Origin: Enterobacteriaceae bacterium RIT693
GTDB taxonomy: Bacteria > Pseudomonadota > Gammaproteobacteria > Enterobacterales > Enterobacteriaceae
Length of the DNA stretch: 64,000 bases
Direction: 5' to 3'
Assembly (NCBI GenBank): GCA_009668225.1
Contig: WJYK01000012.1
Span: 54,499 to 118,498 of the forward strand
Part shown: positions 1 through 8,610 of the stretch, one piece after another
Layout of the letters: the number at the start of each line of letters is the position of its first letter
Numbering within the stretch: the stretch's first letter is position 1
The notes under the pieces: generated by a model
What the model was told of the DNA's origin: nothing
What the model saw: the letters and a program-made list of their open reading frames with translations, nothing else
Database searches by the model: none
Position numbers and translations under genes: made by a program

Positions 1-237
1 GACACCAGCGAAATCACCGTAACGGTAAATAAAGCCACCATTCCGGATATCCCGGAGGAAGATGCCGATGCCTATAATCCGCGCATTGCCTACCCGGTGA
101 AATGTACGCGCGTCAGCCACAACGGCCAGACATGGTTCAACCAATGGTACGTAAATGCGGGCCAGGAAGAGCCGGGTAAAGGCGGTATGTGGGGCGCATG
201 GCGCAGCGCAGACGCGGCAAATAACAGCTGTAAATAA
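1..237 (+). CDS. C-terminal end of a secreted protein with a chitin-binding-like module (partial)
   Basis: The reading frame is open from the first base and stops with TAA at 235-237, so only the last 78 residues are seen. After an acidic linker (IPEEDADA) comes a tail with NGQTWFNQWYVNAGQEEPG and then MWGAWRSAD. Spaced Trp/Tyr residues and a GQEPG-type turn are typical of small chitin-binding modules of the CBM5/12 type. It ends in a Cys (NNSCK) that may pair with the Cys in VKCTRV. The next gene is a chitin-active LPMO with a similar tail, so this is probably another secreted chitin-binding or chitin-degrading protein. The catalytic part lies outside the window, so the enzyme class cannot be given. 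Confidence 0.7.
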   Translation, partial: DTSEITVTVNKATIPDIPEEDADAYNPRIAYPVKCTRVSHNGQTWFNQWYVNAGQEEPGKGGMWGAWRSADAANNSCK

Positions 238-250
238 GCAATTAAACCTC

Positions 251-280
251 GCCCGGCAAATGCCGGGCTTTGGCCTTTTA
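251..280 (+). terminator. Rho-independent terminator
   Basis: The inverted repeat GCCCGGCA (251-258) and TGCCGGGC (261-268) is followed by TTTGGCCTTTT. It lies 13 bases after the stop of the partial gene and would separate it from the LPMO gene. Confidence 0.75.
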
Positions 281-438
281 ACAGCAGAAATTTCTTAGTT
301 AACCTCAATTATAAACAAACCATTTTGCGAAAAAGAATTTTCTCAACCTCTTATGCTGCAATCTCATACCGCTTTGCCCCCGGGATCGTTAACGTTACTG
401 CGTCATTTTCGATGCACTTTGAACAAGGATAAACGTTC

Positions 439-2331
439 ATGATCTTACCTCAGAAAAAAATCCTGGCTGTCGTCATCGGTAGCCTTGCCATGTCCTCCCT
501 CTCCGGCCCGGCCTTCGGCCACGGCGCCATGGAGAACCCTAAAGCCCGTCAGTGGGAATGTCATACCCAGGGCGGCCACTGGAACCCTGGTTCAATGAAG
601 AGCGCCGCCTGTAAAGCCGCGCTTGAAAACAGCCCGTCGGCTCAGGCAGCCTTCGACAACTGGAACGGCTTTACCGGTTTTGCCAAAGCCCCTCACACCG
701 TGGAGCAGACCGATGTCCGTGATGGCATGCTGTGCAGCGGCAGCAATCCGGGCTTCGCGGGCTTTAACCTGCCGCGTTCAGACTGGACCACCACCACCGT
801 TCAGCCGGACGCGCATGGCCAGGTCGGCATGACCTACTACTACACCGCGAAGCACACTCCGTCCTTCATTGAATTCTATATCAACAAGAAAAACGTGGAC
901 CCAAGCAAAAAAGCGCTGGGCTGGAATGACGTAGAGCTGCTGAAGAAATTTGATATCGCCTCTGGCGATCCAAGCGTTCGCCACACGGTGAATGTGACCA
1001 TCCCGGAAGACCGCGTCGGCAAAGCCGTGATCTTTACCCGCTGGCAACGTATTGATGCGGTAGGTGAAGGTTTCTATAACTGTAGCGACGTGAACATCAA
1101 ATCACGTGACGGATCAGAAATTCCTGGCGGCGGCGGTGAAGAGGAAGAAGGCGGCGAAAGCGGCTGGACGCAAAAAGGTGACTTCATCACCAACGCCCAC
1201 AAACCGGCCGTTGGCGAAAAAGTACGCTTCCGCCTGATGGGCGGCACCCGCGGCGATAACCTGATCGATGTCAGCCTGGCGATCACCGCGCAGAACATCA
1301 ACAACAACCAGTGGGTTATTGAGCTGGGTAAACAGCTTAACCGTGACCACAGCAATGAGCTGCAGATTGGTCAAAAGCAGTCTGACGGCAACATTAGCTT
1401 TAACGAACAGATGCCGCGCAACAACCAGGTCTTCGTGAGCAATAGCAGCTACGGCTATGCCATTGAAATCGTCGCTAACGCGGAAACGCCAGTGATTAGC
1501 CTTGACCGCTACACCCTGGATCCGATTGCTACCGCCAGCGCCACTTACAGCTATGCCGTCACCGGCAGCAGCGACAAGTCCGGCGTAACCTGGCAGTGGA
1601 AGCAGGTTGCAGGCGATACCCGCATCACCGCAAGCCCGGCAAACCAGGCGAAAACCCAGATCCGTGTACCTGGCGGCGTGAACGGCGGCGCAACGGCGAC
1701 CTTCGAACTGACCGGCACCAGCGCCAATGGCCCTTCCGGAAAAGCCACGCTGAAAGTCAGCGTGCTTGCTCCGCAGGTGTCACCAACCGGCCCGGCAAGC
1801 ATTGCTGCGGATAAAGGTGGCAAATTCACCGCCAAAGCCAACTTTGACTACAACCAGGGCAGCGTGAGCTACCGCTGGTCCCTGCTCAAAAATGGCACTG
1901 AAGTCACCGGCATCGACCAGAGCGGCAATGTGAAGAGCGGCCTGGCTGCGGGCGATTATCAGGTGAAAGTGACCGCTGAACTGGATAACGGCGAACGTAA
2001 AGCCACGGGGACCGTCAACCTGAAAGTCACGGCAAAAGATGAGCCTGGTACCGGCGACTACGCCACTTGGGTTGCCGGTGACACCTATACCGCAGGCAAT
2101 ACCGTCAGCTGGAAAGGGACCAACTACATCGCCCGTAACTGGACAACTGCCGAACCAGGCAAAGGTGCCGACTGGAAGCTGCACAACAACGCTAACCCGG
2201 TAGCGTGGCTTTCCACGATGGTTTACGACGGCGGCAACGTGGTCAGCCATGCAGGCAAAACCTGGAAAGCCAGCCAGTGGATCTCCCAGAACAATGTCCC
2301 GGGCCAGAGCGGTCTGTGGAAACAACAGTAA
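439..2331 (+). CDS. Chitin-active lytic polysaccharide monooxygenase (AA10, GbpA-like) with chitin-binding tail
   Basis: This 630-residue secreted copper enzyme should cleave crystalline chitin oxidatively. A signal peptide (1-27, ending GPAFG) leaves His28 as the mature N-terminus. His28 and His139 (in YTAKHTPSF) would form the copper histidine brace. The AA10 domain runs to about residue 230 and ends with FYNCSDVNI. An acidic Gly/Glu linker (about 232-243) follows. The middle part (about 245-540) resembles the GbpA surface-binding domain followed by Ig-like domains. The tail holds two CBM5/12-type repeats (about 545-583 and 590-630), each with a W..G..Y or W..G..V pattern. The family GbpA from Vibrio binds chitin and GlcNAc surfaces. 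Neighbours (a chitinase and a chitin-binding tail) support a chitin role. Secretion by a type II system is an inference; only a prepilin peptidase is seen here. Confidence 0.88.
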   Translation: MILPQKKILAVVIGSLAMSSLSGPAFGHGAMENPKARQWECHTQGGHWNPGSMKSAACKAALENSPSAQAAFDNWNGFTGFAKAPHTVEQTDVRDGMLCSGSNPGFAGFNLPRSDWTTTTVQPDAHGQVGMTYYYTAKHTPSFIEFYINKKNVDPSKKALGWNDVELLKKFDIASGDPSVRHTVNVTIPEDRVGKAVIFTRWQRIDAVGEGFYNCSDVNIKSRDGSEIPGGGGEEEEGGESGWTQKGDFITNAHKPAVGEKVRFRLMGGTRGDNLIDVSLAITAQNINNNQWVIELGKQLNRDHSNELQIGQKQSDGNISFNEQMPRNNQVFVSNSSYGYAIEIVANAETPVISLDRYTLDPIATASATYSYAVTGSSDKSGVTWQWKQVAGDTRITASPANQAKTQIRVPGGVNGGATATFELTGTSANGPSGKATLKVSVLAPQVSPTGPASIAADKGGKFTAKANFDYNQGSVSYRWSLLKNGTEVTGIDQSGNVKSGLAAGDYQVKVTAELDNGERKATGTVNLKVTAKDEPGTGDYATWVAGDTYTAGNTVSWKGTNYIARNWTTAEPGKGADWKLHNNANPVAWLSTMVYDGGNVVSHAGKTWKASQWISQNNVPGQSGLWKQQ

Positions 2332-2384
2332 CCCACCAAACACCGCCCGCATGACGGGCGGAAAATAAAACCTTGCTACCCTTT

Positions 2385-2421
2385 GACACCGGCTGCGCCC
2401 CTTGAGCCGGTGTCTTTTTTT
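2385..2421 (+). terminator. Strong terminator after the LPMO gene
   Basis: The stem GACACCGGCT (2385-2394) and AGCCGGTGTC (2405-2414) is followed by seven T. A second GC-rich hairpin (CCGCCCG/CGGGCGG, 2343-2361) precedes it without a T tract. The terminator sits between the LPMO gene and the convergent prepilin peptidase gene. Confidence 0.85.
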
Positions 2422-2431
2422 GCCTGACGTT

Positions 2432-3172
2432 TTAGCGCCCCATCAGAAGCCAGGCCAGCGCGGCAATAATGGGATAAGGTCCAAAGGGAAACGGCTCGCC
2501 AGGCTTCACCCGCAGCAGAACCAGCGCCGCGCCAAGCGCCAAAAGCGTCGATGCAGCAACAACATCCAACAGCGCCTGCGGCCCCAGCCAGGCACCTAAT
2601 GCAGCCAGGAGTTTCATGTCTCCCCTTCCCATCCCCTCATGCCCACGCAGCAGGTGAAATAACAAAGAGAGTACCCACGGCACACCAAACCCCAGTCCGG
2701 CCGCAAGCAGCGCCGAAGGCAGCGTCACGGCACCGTAGCCGCTGGCGGCAAGCAACAGGGCCGCAACGAGCAGCGGCAGCGTGAGTCGGTCCGGCAGTAG
2801 CATGGTTTGCAGGTCGATAAAGAAAAGCGGTACCAGCAGCGTCACCACCAACAGGTCAACGCCGCTTTGTGGCGTTAAGCCCTGCTGCCAAACGATGGCC
2901 CCGTAAAGGAATGCCAGCAGCGCCTCCACCAGCGGGTAGCGCAGTGAAATGGGCTGCCCACACCCGGCACAACGGCCTCGCAGTAGCAGCCAGCCGAAAA
3001 GGGGAATATTGTGGCGCACCTTAATCGGCTTTTTGCAGTGTGGGCAATGGGAAGCGGGCCAGGACAGCGAGAGCGCCGTTTCGCCGTAGAGCATGCGCGG
3101 CAGGCGGTAAATAACAACGTTACAAAAGCTGCCGAGAATGGCACCTGATAAGATAAAAAAACTGACCAGCAT
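2432..3172 (-). CDS. Prepilin peptidase (GspO/PilD/PppA family, A24)
   Basis: This polytopic inner-membrane aspartic protease (246 residues) cleaves and N-methylates type IV pilin or type II pseudopilin precursors. The N-terminal GSFCNVVIYRLP motif is present. The cytoplasmic zinc site has two CxxC pairs (C43/C46 and C68/C71). The catalytic aspartates are D120 in FFIDLQ and D185 in GMGRGDMKL. Several hydrophobic segments fill the rest. I chose the ATG at 3172 because AGAGGAACCT precedes it and the protein then starts like its family (MLVSFFILSG); an upstream in-frame extension to 3241 is unlikely. It lies convergent to the LPMO gene. It could serve the type II system that exports chitinases, but no gsp structural gene is in the window, so which system it serves is unknown. 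Confidence 0.88.
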   Translation of the reverse strand: MLVSFFILSGAILGSFCNVVIYRLPRMLYGETALSLSWPASHCPHCKKPIKVRHNIPLFGWLLLRGRCAGCGQPISLRYPLVEALLAFLYGAIVWQQGLTPQSGVDLLVVTLLVPLFFIDLQTMLLPDRLTLPLLVAALLLAASGYGAVTLPSALLAAGLGFGVPWVLSLLFHLLRGHEGMGRGDMKLLAALGAWLGPQALLDVVAASTLLALGAALVLLRVKPGEPFPFGPYPIIAALAWLLMGR

Positions 3173-3318
3173 AGGTTCCTCTGAACGCACGATTGCAGGA
3201 TGGTTGAATAATCTTTGCTGATAATGCCCGCGGAAAATCACGCTCCGCTCCGGGGCTTCCCCCCGGGCATTATCAACTACCCTATAAATGAGATAGCAAC
3301 GGCAGGAGAACGACGCTG

Positions 3319-4572
3319 ATGACCCGCACCATTATCCGCTGGGTGCTTTTTTCAGGCCTGTACAGCCTGCTAGCGCTGCAGAGCTTCCACAGCCGGGACG
3401 CCTGGAGTCTTTCAACAACGCTGTGGTTTCCCGCCTCGCTGCTGTTTGCCGTACTTTGGTTAACGCCGGTTCGCGACTGGCCGCTATGGCTGCTCACCGC
3501 CGGGCTATTGCATATTTTTGCGGGCGTATGGATAGGCCGCCCACTCTCGCTCGCAAGCCTGTTCGCCGTGTTCGATGTTGTGGTGTTCCCGCTTGCTGTC
3601 ATCACTTTTCGCTCCAGTGCACCGCTGCTATGGGCCCCCTCGGCCCAGCACCCTATTGCCCGTGAACTGGCGTGGGTATCACTGCTGATCCTGTGCACCT
3701 TCTGCGGAAGTGCTCTGCTCAGCGCCTGCCTGCTATTGGCGGGTTACCCGGTCGCCCCGCTGCATCTGCTGTCCTGGGCGCTGGGCGCCCTCACGGGGGT
3801 GCTGGTCATGCTGCCGTTTCTGCGCGAACACAGTGAATCACACCTTTCGCTTCGCCAGTCGCTGGGAAACCGGCAGACGTTGGTGGTGATTGCCGCCAAT
3901 GCAGCATTACAACTCGCGCTCTTTTTAACGCCACTCGGGCATCTGCTGATGGGGCTTAACTCTCTGTTTATTCAGCTTACCCTGCTGCTATTGAGCGTTT
4001 TTACGCTTTCCGGTCGCGGCCTTGGCGTATTGCTGGTGGTGCAATACCTGATCGTGGTGCTGGCCACTCAGCAGCGTGAAGGGATCTTTTTCGCACTGAC
4101 GCCGGCGGTGCTACCGGCTATCTGGCAGGCACAGTGGTACCTGGTCTTTTCAGCCATGCTTGCCGGCTGCCTGCATCAGTACCAGCGCTGGATACGCCGC
4201 CAGCAGCGGCAGGCGAAAAGTACCGATACCCTGCTGGCCCGCTTTGCCCTTACCGGCAGCGGAATACTGTTCCGCCTGGAGATGTCGCAGAGAACGCTGC
4301 ACTGGCAGAGTAATACCGAAGTCCTTTTTCCCGGTGAAAGCCAGAGCATCAGTACGCTTGAGCTGCTGGAGGCCCATTGCGATGAACCCTTTATGTCAGC
4401 ATTTCTCCACTGGCACGCCGGGAGTGAGGAGCCGATGTTCGAACAAGTCCTCACGGTACAACGGCTTAATGGCCAACAGGCGCGTTGCCTGTTGGCCATT
4501 CTACGGATCCCCGGCGAGCCGCATCTTACGGGTGGAATAAGCCCGTTTTACCCGTCGCTTCCTCACCGGTAA
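3319..4572 (+). CDS. MASE1-domain membrane sensor without an output domain
   Basis: The protein has 417 residues. About the first 290 form a MASE1-type sensor with eight or so membrane helices, starting MTRTIIRWVLFSGLYSLLAL and including the TTLWFPASL segment typical of MASE1. A short cytoplasmic PAS-like stretch follows (about 305-400: LLARFALTGSGILFRLEM, then HWQSNTEVLFPGE). In most relatives a GGDEF, EAL or histidine kinase domain comes next. Here the frame ends at ISPFYPSLPHR with no output domain, 12 bases before the convergent cytochrome gene. It may be a truncated c-di-GMP enzyme or may signal through a partner. The signal sensed is unknown. Confidence 0.7.
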   Translation: MTRTIIRWVLFSGLYSLLALQSFHSRDAWSLSTTLWFPASLLFAVLWLTPVRDWPLWLLTAGLLHIFAGVWIGRPLSLASLFAVFDVVVFPLAVITFRSSAPLLWAPSAQHPIARELAWVSLLILCTFCGSALLSACLLLAGYPVAPLHLLSWALGALTGVLVMLPFLREHSESHLSLRQSLGNRQTLVVIAANAALQLALFLTPLGHLLMGLNSLFIQLTLLLLSVFTLSGRGLGVLLVVQYLIVVLATQQREGIFFALTPAVLPAIWQAQWYLVFSAMLAGCLHQYQRWIRRQQRQAKSTDTLLARFALTGSGILFRLEMSQRTLHWQSNTEVLFPGESQSISTLELLEAHCDEPFMSAFLHWHAGSEEPMFEQVLTVQRLNGQQARCLLAILRIPGEPHLTGGISPFYPSLPHR

Positions 4573-4584
4573 GTCACGGCCGGT

Positions 4585-5112
4585 TTACAGCATGCGCCGC
4601 AGGATCTCCGGCTTGCCGCTAAAGGTATATTTCAGTACCGCAGCGACATGCATCACCAGGATAGCGCCCAGTAAAATGCAGCTATAACGATGGATAACGA
4701 AGAAGAAGTGGTTGATTACCGGAACATCGATAGGACGCGTGACGGGCAGTAAACCAAACAGGTGGTAATCCTTTTGCAGCATCAGGAATCCGCTCACCAG
4801 CACCACCATGATGGTCAGGTAGAACACTTCATGAATAAAAACCACCATCTGCTTTTTGCGCTGAGAAATGCTGTCAGGCCAGGCCACAGAGGGCCGGAAA
4901 AAGCGCCAGGCAAAACGCACCAGCATAATAGGCGTAGCAATAGTGCCCAGGGACATATTCAGTACGGAGAAAAAGGTGAACCACCGCGTGCCTTCCAGCG
5001 CGTGCAGAATGTACCCCATGCACATCGCGTAGATAATGACCGTCGCGACAACCCAGTGAAGGATACGTGTGAAACGATCGTAGCGTAGGGCAGTTGCCGA
5101 ATGAGATTGCAT
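4585..5112 (-). CDS. Cytochrome b561 family protein
   Basis: A 175-residue four-helix inner-membrane protein of the bacterial b561 family, which carries heme b and passes electrons from quinol. Visible features are RYDRFTRILHWVVA at the start, histidines in helix 1 (ILHW), helix 3 (FIHEVFYL) and helix 4 (VIHRYSCILLGAILVMHVAAVLKY), and the closing HVAA..KYTF segment. The ATG at 5112 (MQSHSATALRYDRF) fits the family start; an in-frame upstream start at 5148 would add 12 residues without a family counterpart. It lies downstream of the chitinase gene on the same strand, with a terminator-like hairpin between. No specific partner can be named. Confidence 0.82.
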   Translation of the reverse strand: MQSHSATALRYDRFTRILHWVVATVIIYAMCMGYILHALEGTRWFTFFSVLNMSLGTIATPIMLVRFAWRFFRPSVAWPDSISQRKKQMVVFIHEVFYLTIMVVLVSGFLMLQKDYHLFGLLPVTRPIDVPVINHFFFVIHRYSCILLGAILVMHVAAVLKYTFSGKPEILRRML

Positions 5113-5144
5113 ACTCTGTAACCTTGTAAAAATTGGCGTAATCA

Positions 5145-5171
5145 ACAAAACGGCCCCGTTATCAGGGGCCG
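5145..5171 (-). terminator. Terminator downstream of the chitinase gene
   Basis: Read on the minus strand, the stem CGGCCCC/GGGGCCG with a seven-base loop (5151-5171) is followed by TTTTGTT. It begins 16 bases after the chitinase stop and separates it from cytochrome b561. Confidence 0.75.
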
Positions 5172-5186
5172 GACGTCGTGCGAGAC

Positions 5187-6779
5187 TTACTCAGCGACCC
5201 ACAGGCTCAGAGCCTGATCCGGCGCCCAGTGGCTGGCAGCGGTATGGGCGCTGCGACAGCGATAAACTTTACCGCCGTACAGTACCTTGTCGTCCACCGC
5301 ATAGGCTTTGCCCGGCGTAAAGGCCGCTACGCCACTTTCCTGTTCGTCGTCATCGTTATCGTCCCAGTCCCCCGGTAGCGTCACAATGACGGGCTGGCTC
5401 GGTGCCGCAAAATTATTGGCCGCATCATAAGCAATAACCGTATAGCGATAGGTTGCTCCTGGTTCACCCTTCGCATCACGCCAGTGCGTATCCCGGGTAT
5501 CTGCGATTTGCTCCAAATCGCGCCAGACGGTATAGCCTGCCACACCAACGTTATCCTGAGTAGGCTGCCAATCCAGCGCCACCGTGCTGCCCGTTAACGT
5601 CGCTTTCACGCCCTGGACCTGATCCGGGGATTCGGTGTCTTCTTTTTCATCCGGCAGCGAGCCATCGAGAATGCTCTGATAGCGGTTCAGGAACTCATAG
5701 CCATAGTGCTGCCCGCTTTTGGTGGTGCCGTTATCCCAGTTCACTGACCAGGTCATCAGCCCCTTCACCGGCTCATTGGCCGCTTCCAGCCTTGCCAGCG
5801 CGTTGTAGACGCTATGGGCGTCCTTCACATATCCGGAGCCTGCCGCATCGGCATTGGCCGGCAGACCAATCACCAGTTTACTGGCCGGAATTTTTACATA
5901 GCCACGGCTGCCGTTTGCCAGGCTGTCGGTCAGATAGTAGAGGAACAGCTCTTTCTGCCGGGCATTTGACCCCCCCTGCACGTCCTGTGGCAGCCACCAG
6001 CCGCCGACTTCCGCCACCTCTTCAGGGGTGCTCATGTTTACGCCGTCACCGGCCTGGTTGTAATACTGCGGGGCGATAAAGTCGTAGGCACCGGCCAGAT
6101 TCTGCAAATAGGCCTTATAATTCACGCCGCGATCGGCCTGAAGATAAGGAAACTCAGGTGCCATACTGATAATGAAGTGCTTACCCTGCTGCTGATAGTG
6201 AGCGCGAACCTTTTTCAGCGCCGCCGGGATGACGCTGCTGTTGTCTGCCGCGGTGATGGCCGACTGTTCCAGGTCAATATCCAGCCCGTCAAAGCCGTAG
6301 GTTTCAACAAGGCGAATAATTTCGTCCGCCAGGGCTTGCTCCTGCCCCTTGTGCAGCTCGATGTGCGCATCCGCACCGCCGAGTGAAATCAATACCGCCC
6401 GCCCCTGAGCATTGAGCTCGGCGACTTCGGCGCGAAACGCCTCATCGCTGGCGTTATAAGGCTTAAACGTTGGGATATTGCCGCTCTGCCCGGCCATCAC
6501 CTTCATAAACGACACGTTCACCACGTTAAAGCCTTTCGGCACTTCACGCAGGCTCATATCCGAAGGCAGACCACCCTGGTAGCCACGCGCCTTGTCTATT
6601 TCTTCCGGGTTAGTTCCCCAGTTATGCCAGTAGCCCACGAGGATTTTTTTTTGGCTGATATCAGGCATTTGAGACGCGGCGTCTGGTGCAGCGGCAAAGC
6701 TCATTGCGCTCGCCAGCAGCCCGCTTAATACCAGTCCAAGGGTAATGGCATTTAAGCGGCTGTTTTTTTTCTTCAACAT
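5187..6779 (-). CDS. Secreted chitinase, GH18, with FnIII and chitin-binding domains
   Basis: A 530-residue extracellular endo-chitinase. A signal peptide (about 1-31, ending SFAAA) is followed by a GH18 barrel (about 44-377) that starts KKILVGYWHNWG. The signature DGLDIDLE spans 164-171, with Glu171 as the proton donor and Asp167/Asp169 supporting substrate-assisted catalysis. Further barrel strands are SMAPEFPYLQ, APQYYNQ and LMTWSVNWDN. A fibronectin type III domain (about 385-470) and an acidic linker (DWDDNDDDEQE) lead to a C-terminal CBM5/12 (about 487-530, W/Y rich, ending LSLWVAE). The order resembles Serratia ChiC/D-type enzymes. The LPMO opens crystalline chitin, so the two would work together. 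The MarT/FidL-like pair lies just upstream on the same strand and may control it; that is an inference from position. Confidence 0.92.
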   Translation of the reverse strand: MLKKKNSRLNAITLGLVLSGLLASAMSFAAAPDAASQMPDISQKKILVGYWHNWGTNPEEIDKARGYQGGLPSDMSLREVPKGFNVVNVSFMKVMAGQSGNIPTFKPYNASDEAFRAEVAELNAQGRAVLISLGGADAHIELHKGQEQALADEIIRLVETYGFDGLDIDLEQSAITAADNSSVIPAALKKVRAHYQQQGKHFIISMAPEFPYLQADRGVNYKAYLQNLAGAYDFIAPQYYNQAGDGVNMSTPEEVAEVGGWWLPQDVQGGSNARQKELFLYYLTDSLANGSRGYVKIPASKLVIGLPANADAAGSGYVKDAHSVYNALARLEAANEPVKGLMTWSVNWDNGTTKSGQHYGYEFLNRYQSILDGSLPDEKEDTESPDQVQGVKATLTGSTVALDWQPTQDNVGVAGYTVWRDLEQIADTRDTHWRDAKGEPGATYRYTVIAYDAANNFAAPSQPVIVTLPGDWDDNDDDEQESGVAAFTPGKAYAVDDKVLYGGKVYRCRSAHTAASHWAPDQALSLWVAE

Positions 6780-6919
6780 AATCGTCCTGTAATGTTGTTA
6801 ATGAATATTCTCCCTGAGGGTATGAAATTCATCTATAGCAAAACAGGAGAATGGCTGAGACCTTCCGCAGATATTAAACGTATTCACCTGGAAAGGTCTT
6901 ATCACCACAGGCCGGAAAC

Positions 6920-7399
6920 TTATTTGTACTCACACATCATGACCCAATTATCATTAATCATCATCAGCCAGCGCCCCTGATTAATAGGTTTAAATAACAA
7001 CGCCAGATCTTGATTACTTTCACTTATCAAAAACATTTTCTTAGGTAACTGATCGCCAGGTGCAATATTTAGTTCAGCGACGCGTCCGTGCACCACACTT
7101 CCTTTTCGCTTCACCCCTTGTAGCACCAGTGAACGATTGAAAACCTTGTCCCCCGCGGTGTCTGACTTGATACCAAACAACGTTAATCGGGACAGTTTTG
7201 GCCACCAGGTAATCACGCCATTAAAACGGTAGTGCTCAAGATTTTCATCAATAAAACGTCCATCATGAATGACGCTGCTGCACGGTTCAGTCGGTGTTCT
7301 TTGGGCATCAAAATAGCCCCAACTCATATAAGCCAGAGCCCCACCAATACACAGAGCAAACCCCGCTATCAGTACGAAGAATAGTATTCGTAGCTGCAT
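6920..7399 (-). CDS. FidL-like small inner-membrane protein
   Basis: A 159-residue protein with one N-terminal membrane helix (about 4-27, ILFFVLIAGFALCIGGALAY). The rest is probably periplasmic, with C40 (PCSSVIHDG), a FNGVITWW strand and a WLMMINDNWVMMCEYK tail. This shape and the MMC tail match FidL of Salmonella SPI-3 and its relatives, whose function is not known. Its start lies 31 bases inside the end of the upstream regulator gene, so the two are probably translationally coupled. The order regulator then FidL-like protein is the same as marT-fidL. By analogy with ToxR/ToxS-type pairs it may stabilise or tune its regulator, but no evidence in the sequence proves this. Confidence 0.65.
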   Translation of the reverse strand: MQLRILFFVLIAGFALCIGGALAYMSWGYFDAQRTPTEPCSSVIHDGRFIDENLEHYRFNGVITWWPKLSRLTLFGIKSDTAGDKVFNRSLVLQGVKRKGSVVHGRVAELNIAPGDQLPKKMFLISESNQDLALLFKPINQGRWLMMINDNWVMMCEYK

Positions 7400-8115
7400 T
7401 TTCCCTCCTTCGTCAATTCCCCCTCACACTGAGCAACAAAGACTTTTGGCCCGTTAGAGGCAATGTAGACGTTATTAATTCCCTCAGGTAACGCGTGCCG
7501 CTTCTGTACCAGCACAGCACGGTCAACGCTGCGCCGGGACGAGAAATGAAAGGTTACGCCGTCAAGAAAGACTTGCTCCTGAAACGCCCGGGGCTTCTCC
7601 ATCAAAAACGGCACGATAACCGGCGGGAGGAGAATCAACGCGACACAAAAGACCGCCAACACCCGGGAGTAAAAAGGGCTAAACGGCGGAAGCAGCGCAC
7701 GCGTCCCGGTGGCAGGCATGCTTACTGGCTCCTCGCCGAGGCAGTCATCTACGCATTCGACTTCACACGCCACGACATCGTCATCAATGACCTCCGGCGG
7801 TGATTCACAGGGCACCAGCACAATCCCATAACGTGGGATCGTTTTAATGATACTCCCCGGTAGCCCCGCATACTGTAGCTTGCGGCGCAGCATTTTTATC
7901 AGCTGGTGATAGCTGGATTCACTGACGATGGTTCCCTGGCTATGCCATATCTCCTCGAATATGGTTTCCTTTTTGCATTTACCGCTGATAATCAGCTCCA
8001 GCAGGCGTCGCTCATTGGGCGTAAGATGAATATCGCCATATTCCCGGCTGGCCAGGCATGATTTCTCCGGTACGAACGTCACGGTAGCTGAAAGAGATAT
8101 TTCTTCGCGATTCAC
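7369..8115 (-). CDS. MarT/CadC/ToxR-like membrane-anchored winged-helix regulator
   Basis: The 248-residue protein has an N-terminal OmpR-type winged helix (about 12-100: LTPNERRLLELIISG, SESSYHQLIKMLRRKL, IKTIPRYGIVL). An acidic, Cys-containing linker follows (about 105-130). One membrane helix lies at about 150-172 (VLAVFCVALILLPPVIVPFL), and a periplasmic domain of about 75 residues has two cysteines near its end (VAQCEGE and GKCSYEY). This is the ToxR-like plan in which a membrane protein binds DNA directly without phosphorylation. It overlaps the FidL-like gene by 31 bases. Candidate targets are its own operon, the chitinase gene downstream, or the genes across the 495-base divergent gap. 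None is shown by the sequence. Confidence 0.78.
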   Translation of the reverse strand: MNREEISLSATVTFVPEKSCLASREYGDIHLTPNERRLLELIISGKCKKETIFEEIWHSQGTIVSESSYHQLIKMLRRKLQYAGLPGSIIKTIPRYGIVLVPCESPPEVIDDDVVACEVECVDDCLGEEPVSMPATGTRALLPPFSPFYSRVLAVFCVALILLPPVIVPFLMEKPRAFQEQVFLDGVTFHFSSRRSVDRAVLVQKRHALPEGINNVYIASNGPKVFVAQCEGELTKEGKCSYEYYSSY

Positions 8116-8610
8116 GGGAAAGGTCCTGGATAATTATCGGGCTAACGGTTTTATTGCGAATACCTGAATTCGTTCAGCCTGAATAAGACATAATTTGTCT
8201 GAGTACCGCATTTTTTCTCTCTACGGCTCTGGTGTGAATATTGATGACGTACCGTAACAATATCCCCACATAAATGATAGAGCCTTTATCCTCACCCCCA
8301 TTTCCATCAATGAGTTTCCTGAGAATACCTGGTCTTCACCCTGATTTTATTATCAGTATTTCATGAGTAATACCTGATTATAATCCTGTTCCTACAAGAA
8401 TTAATGAATTTCAATGAAGAAATATCTCAGTCCGCCCTGCGAGTTCTCGCTCTGCCACGAGACATTCCCCATGCTCAGATAAAAATCCGTCTGGCATAGT
8501 GTGAGAATAGCGTCGCCCCGCCTGCAGCAAGTTATATCTATGTTATGTTTATGCACGAATGAAATATTGCCACGCGTTTAATATTCCAAACTAAGGATGA
8601 TTGGGGTTCT
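8116..8610. other. Divergent intergenic region between the ToxR-like and LuxR-like regulator genes
   Basis: There is no credible ORF in these 495 bases. The stretch is AT-rich (for example 8280-8420) compared with the genes on each side, as expected for promoters of two divergent regulators. A small hairpin CTGAAT/TTCAG occurs near 8165. I see no repeated operator that I can defend. Confidence 0.5.

Noticed and set aside
1780..2352. 190-residue minus-strand ORF opposite the LPMO gene
   Set aside because: Antisense to the repeated CBM region, no start signal.
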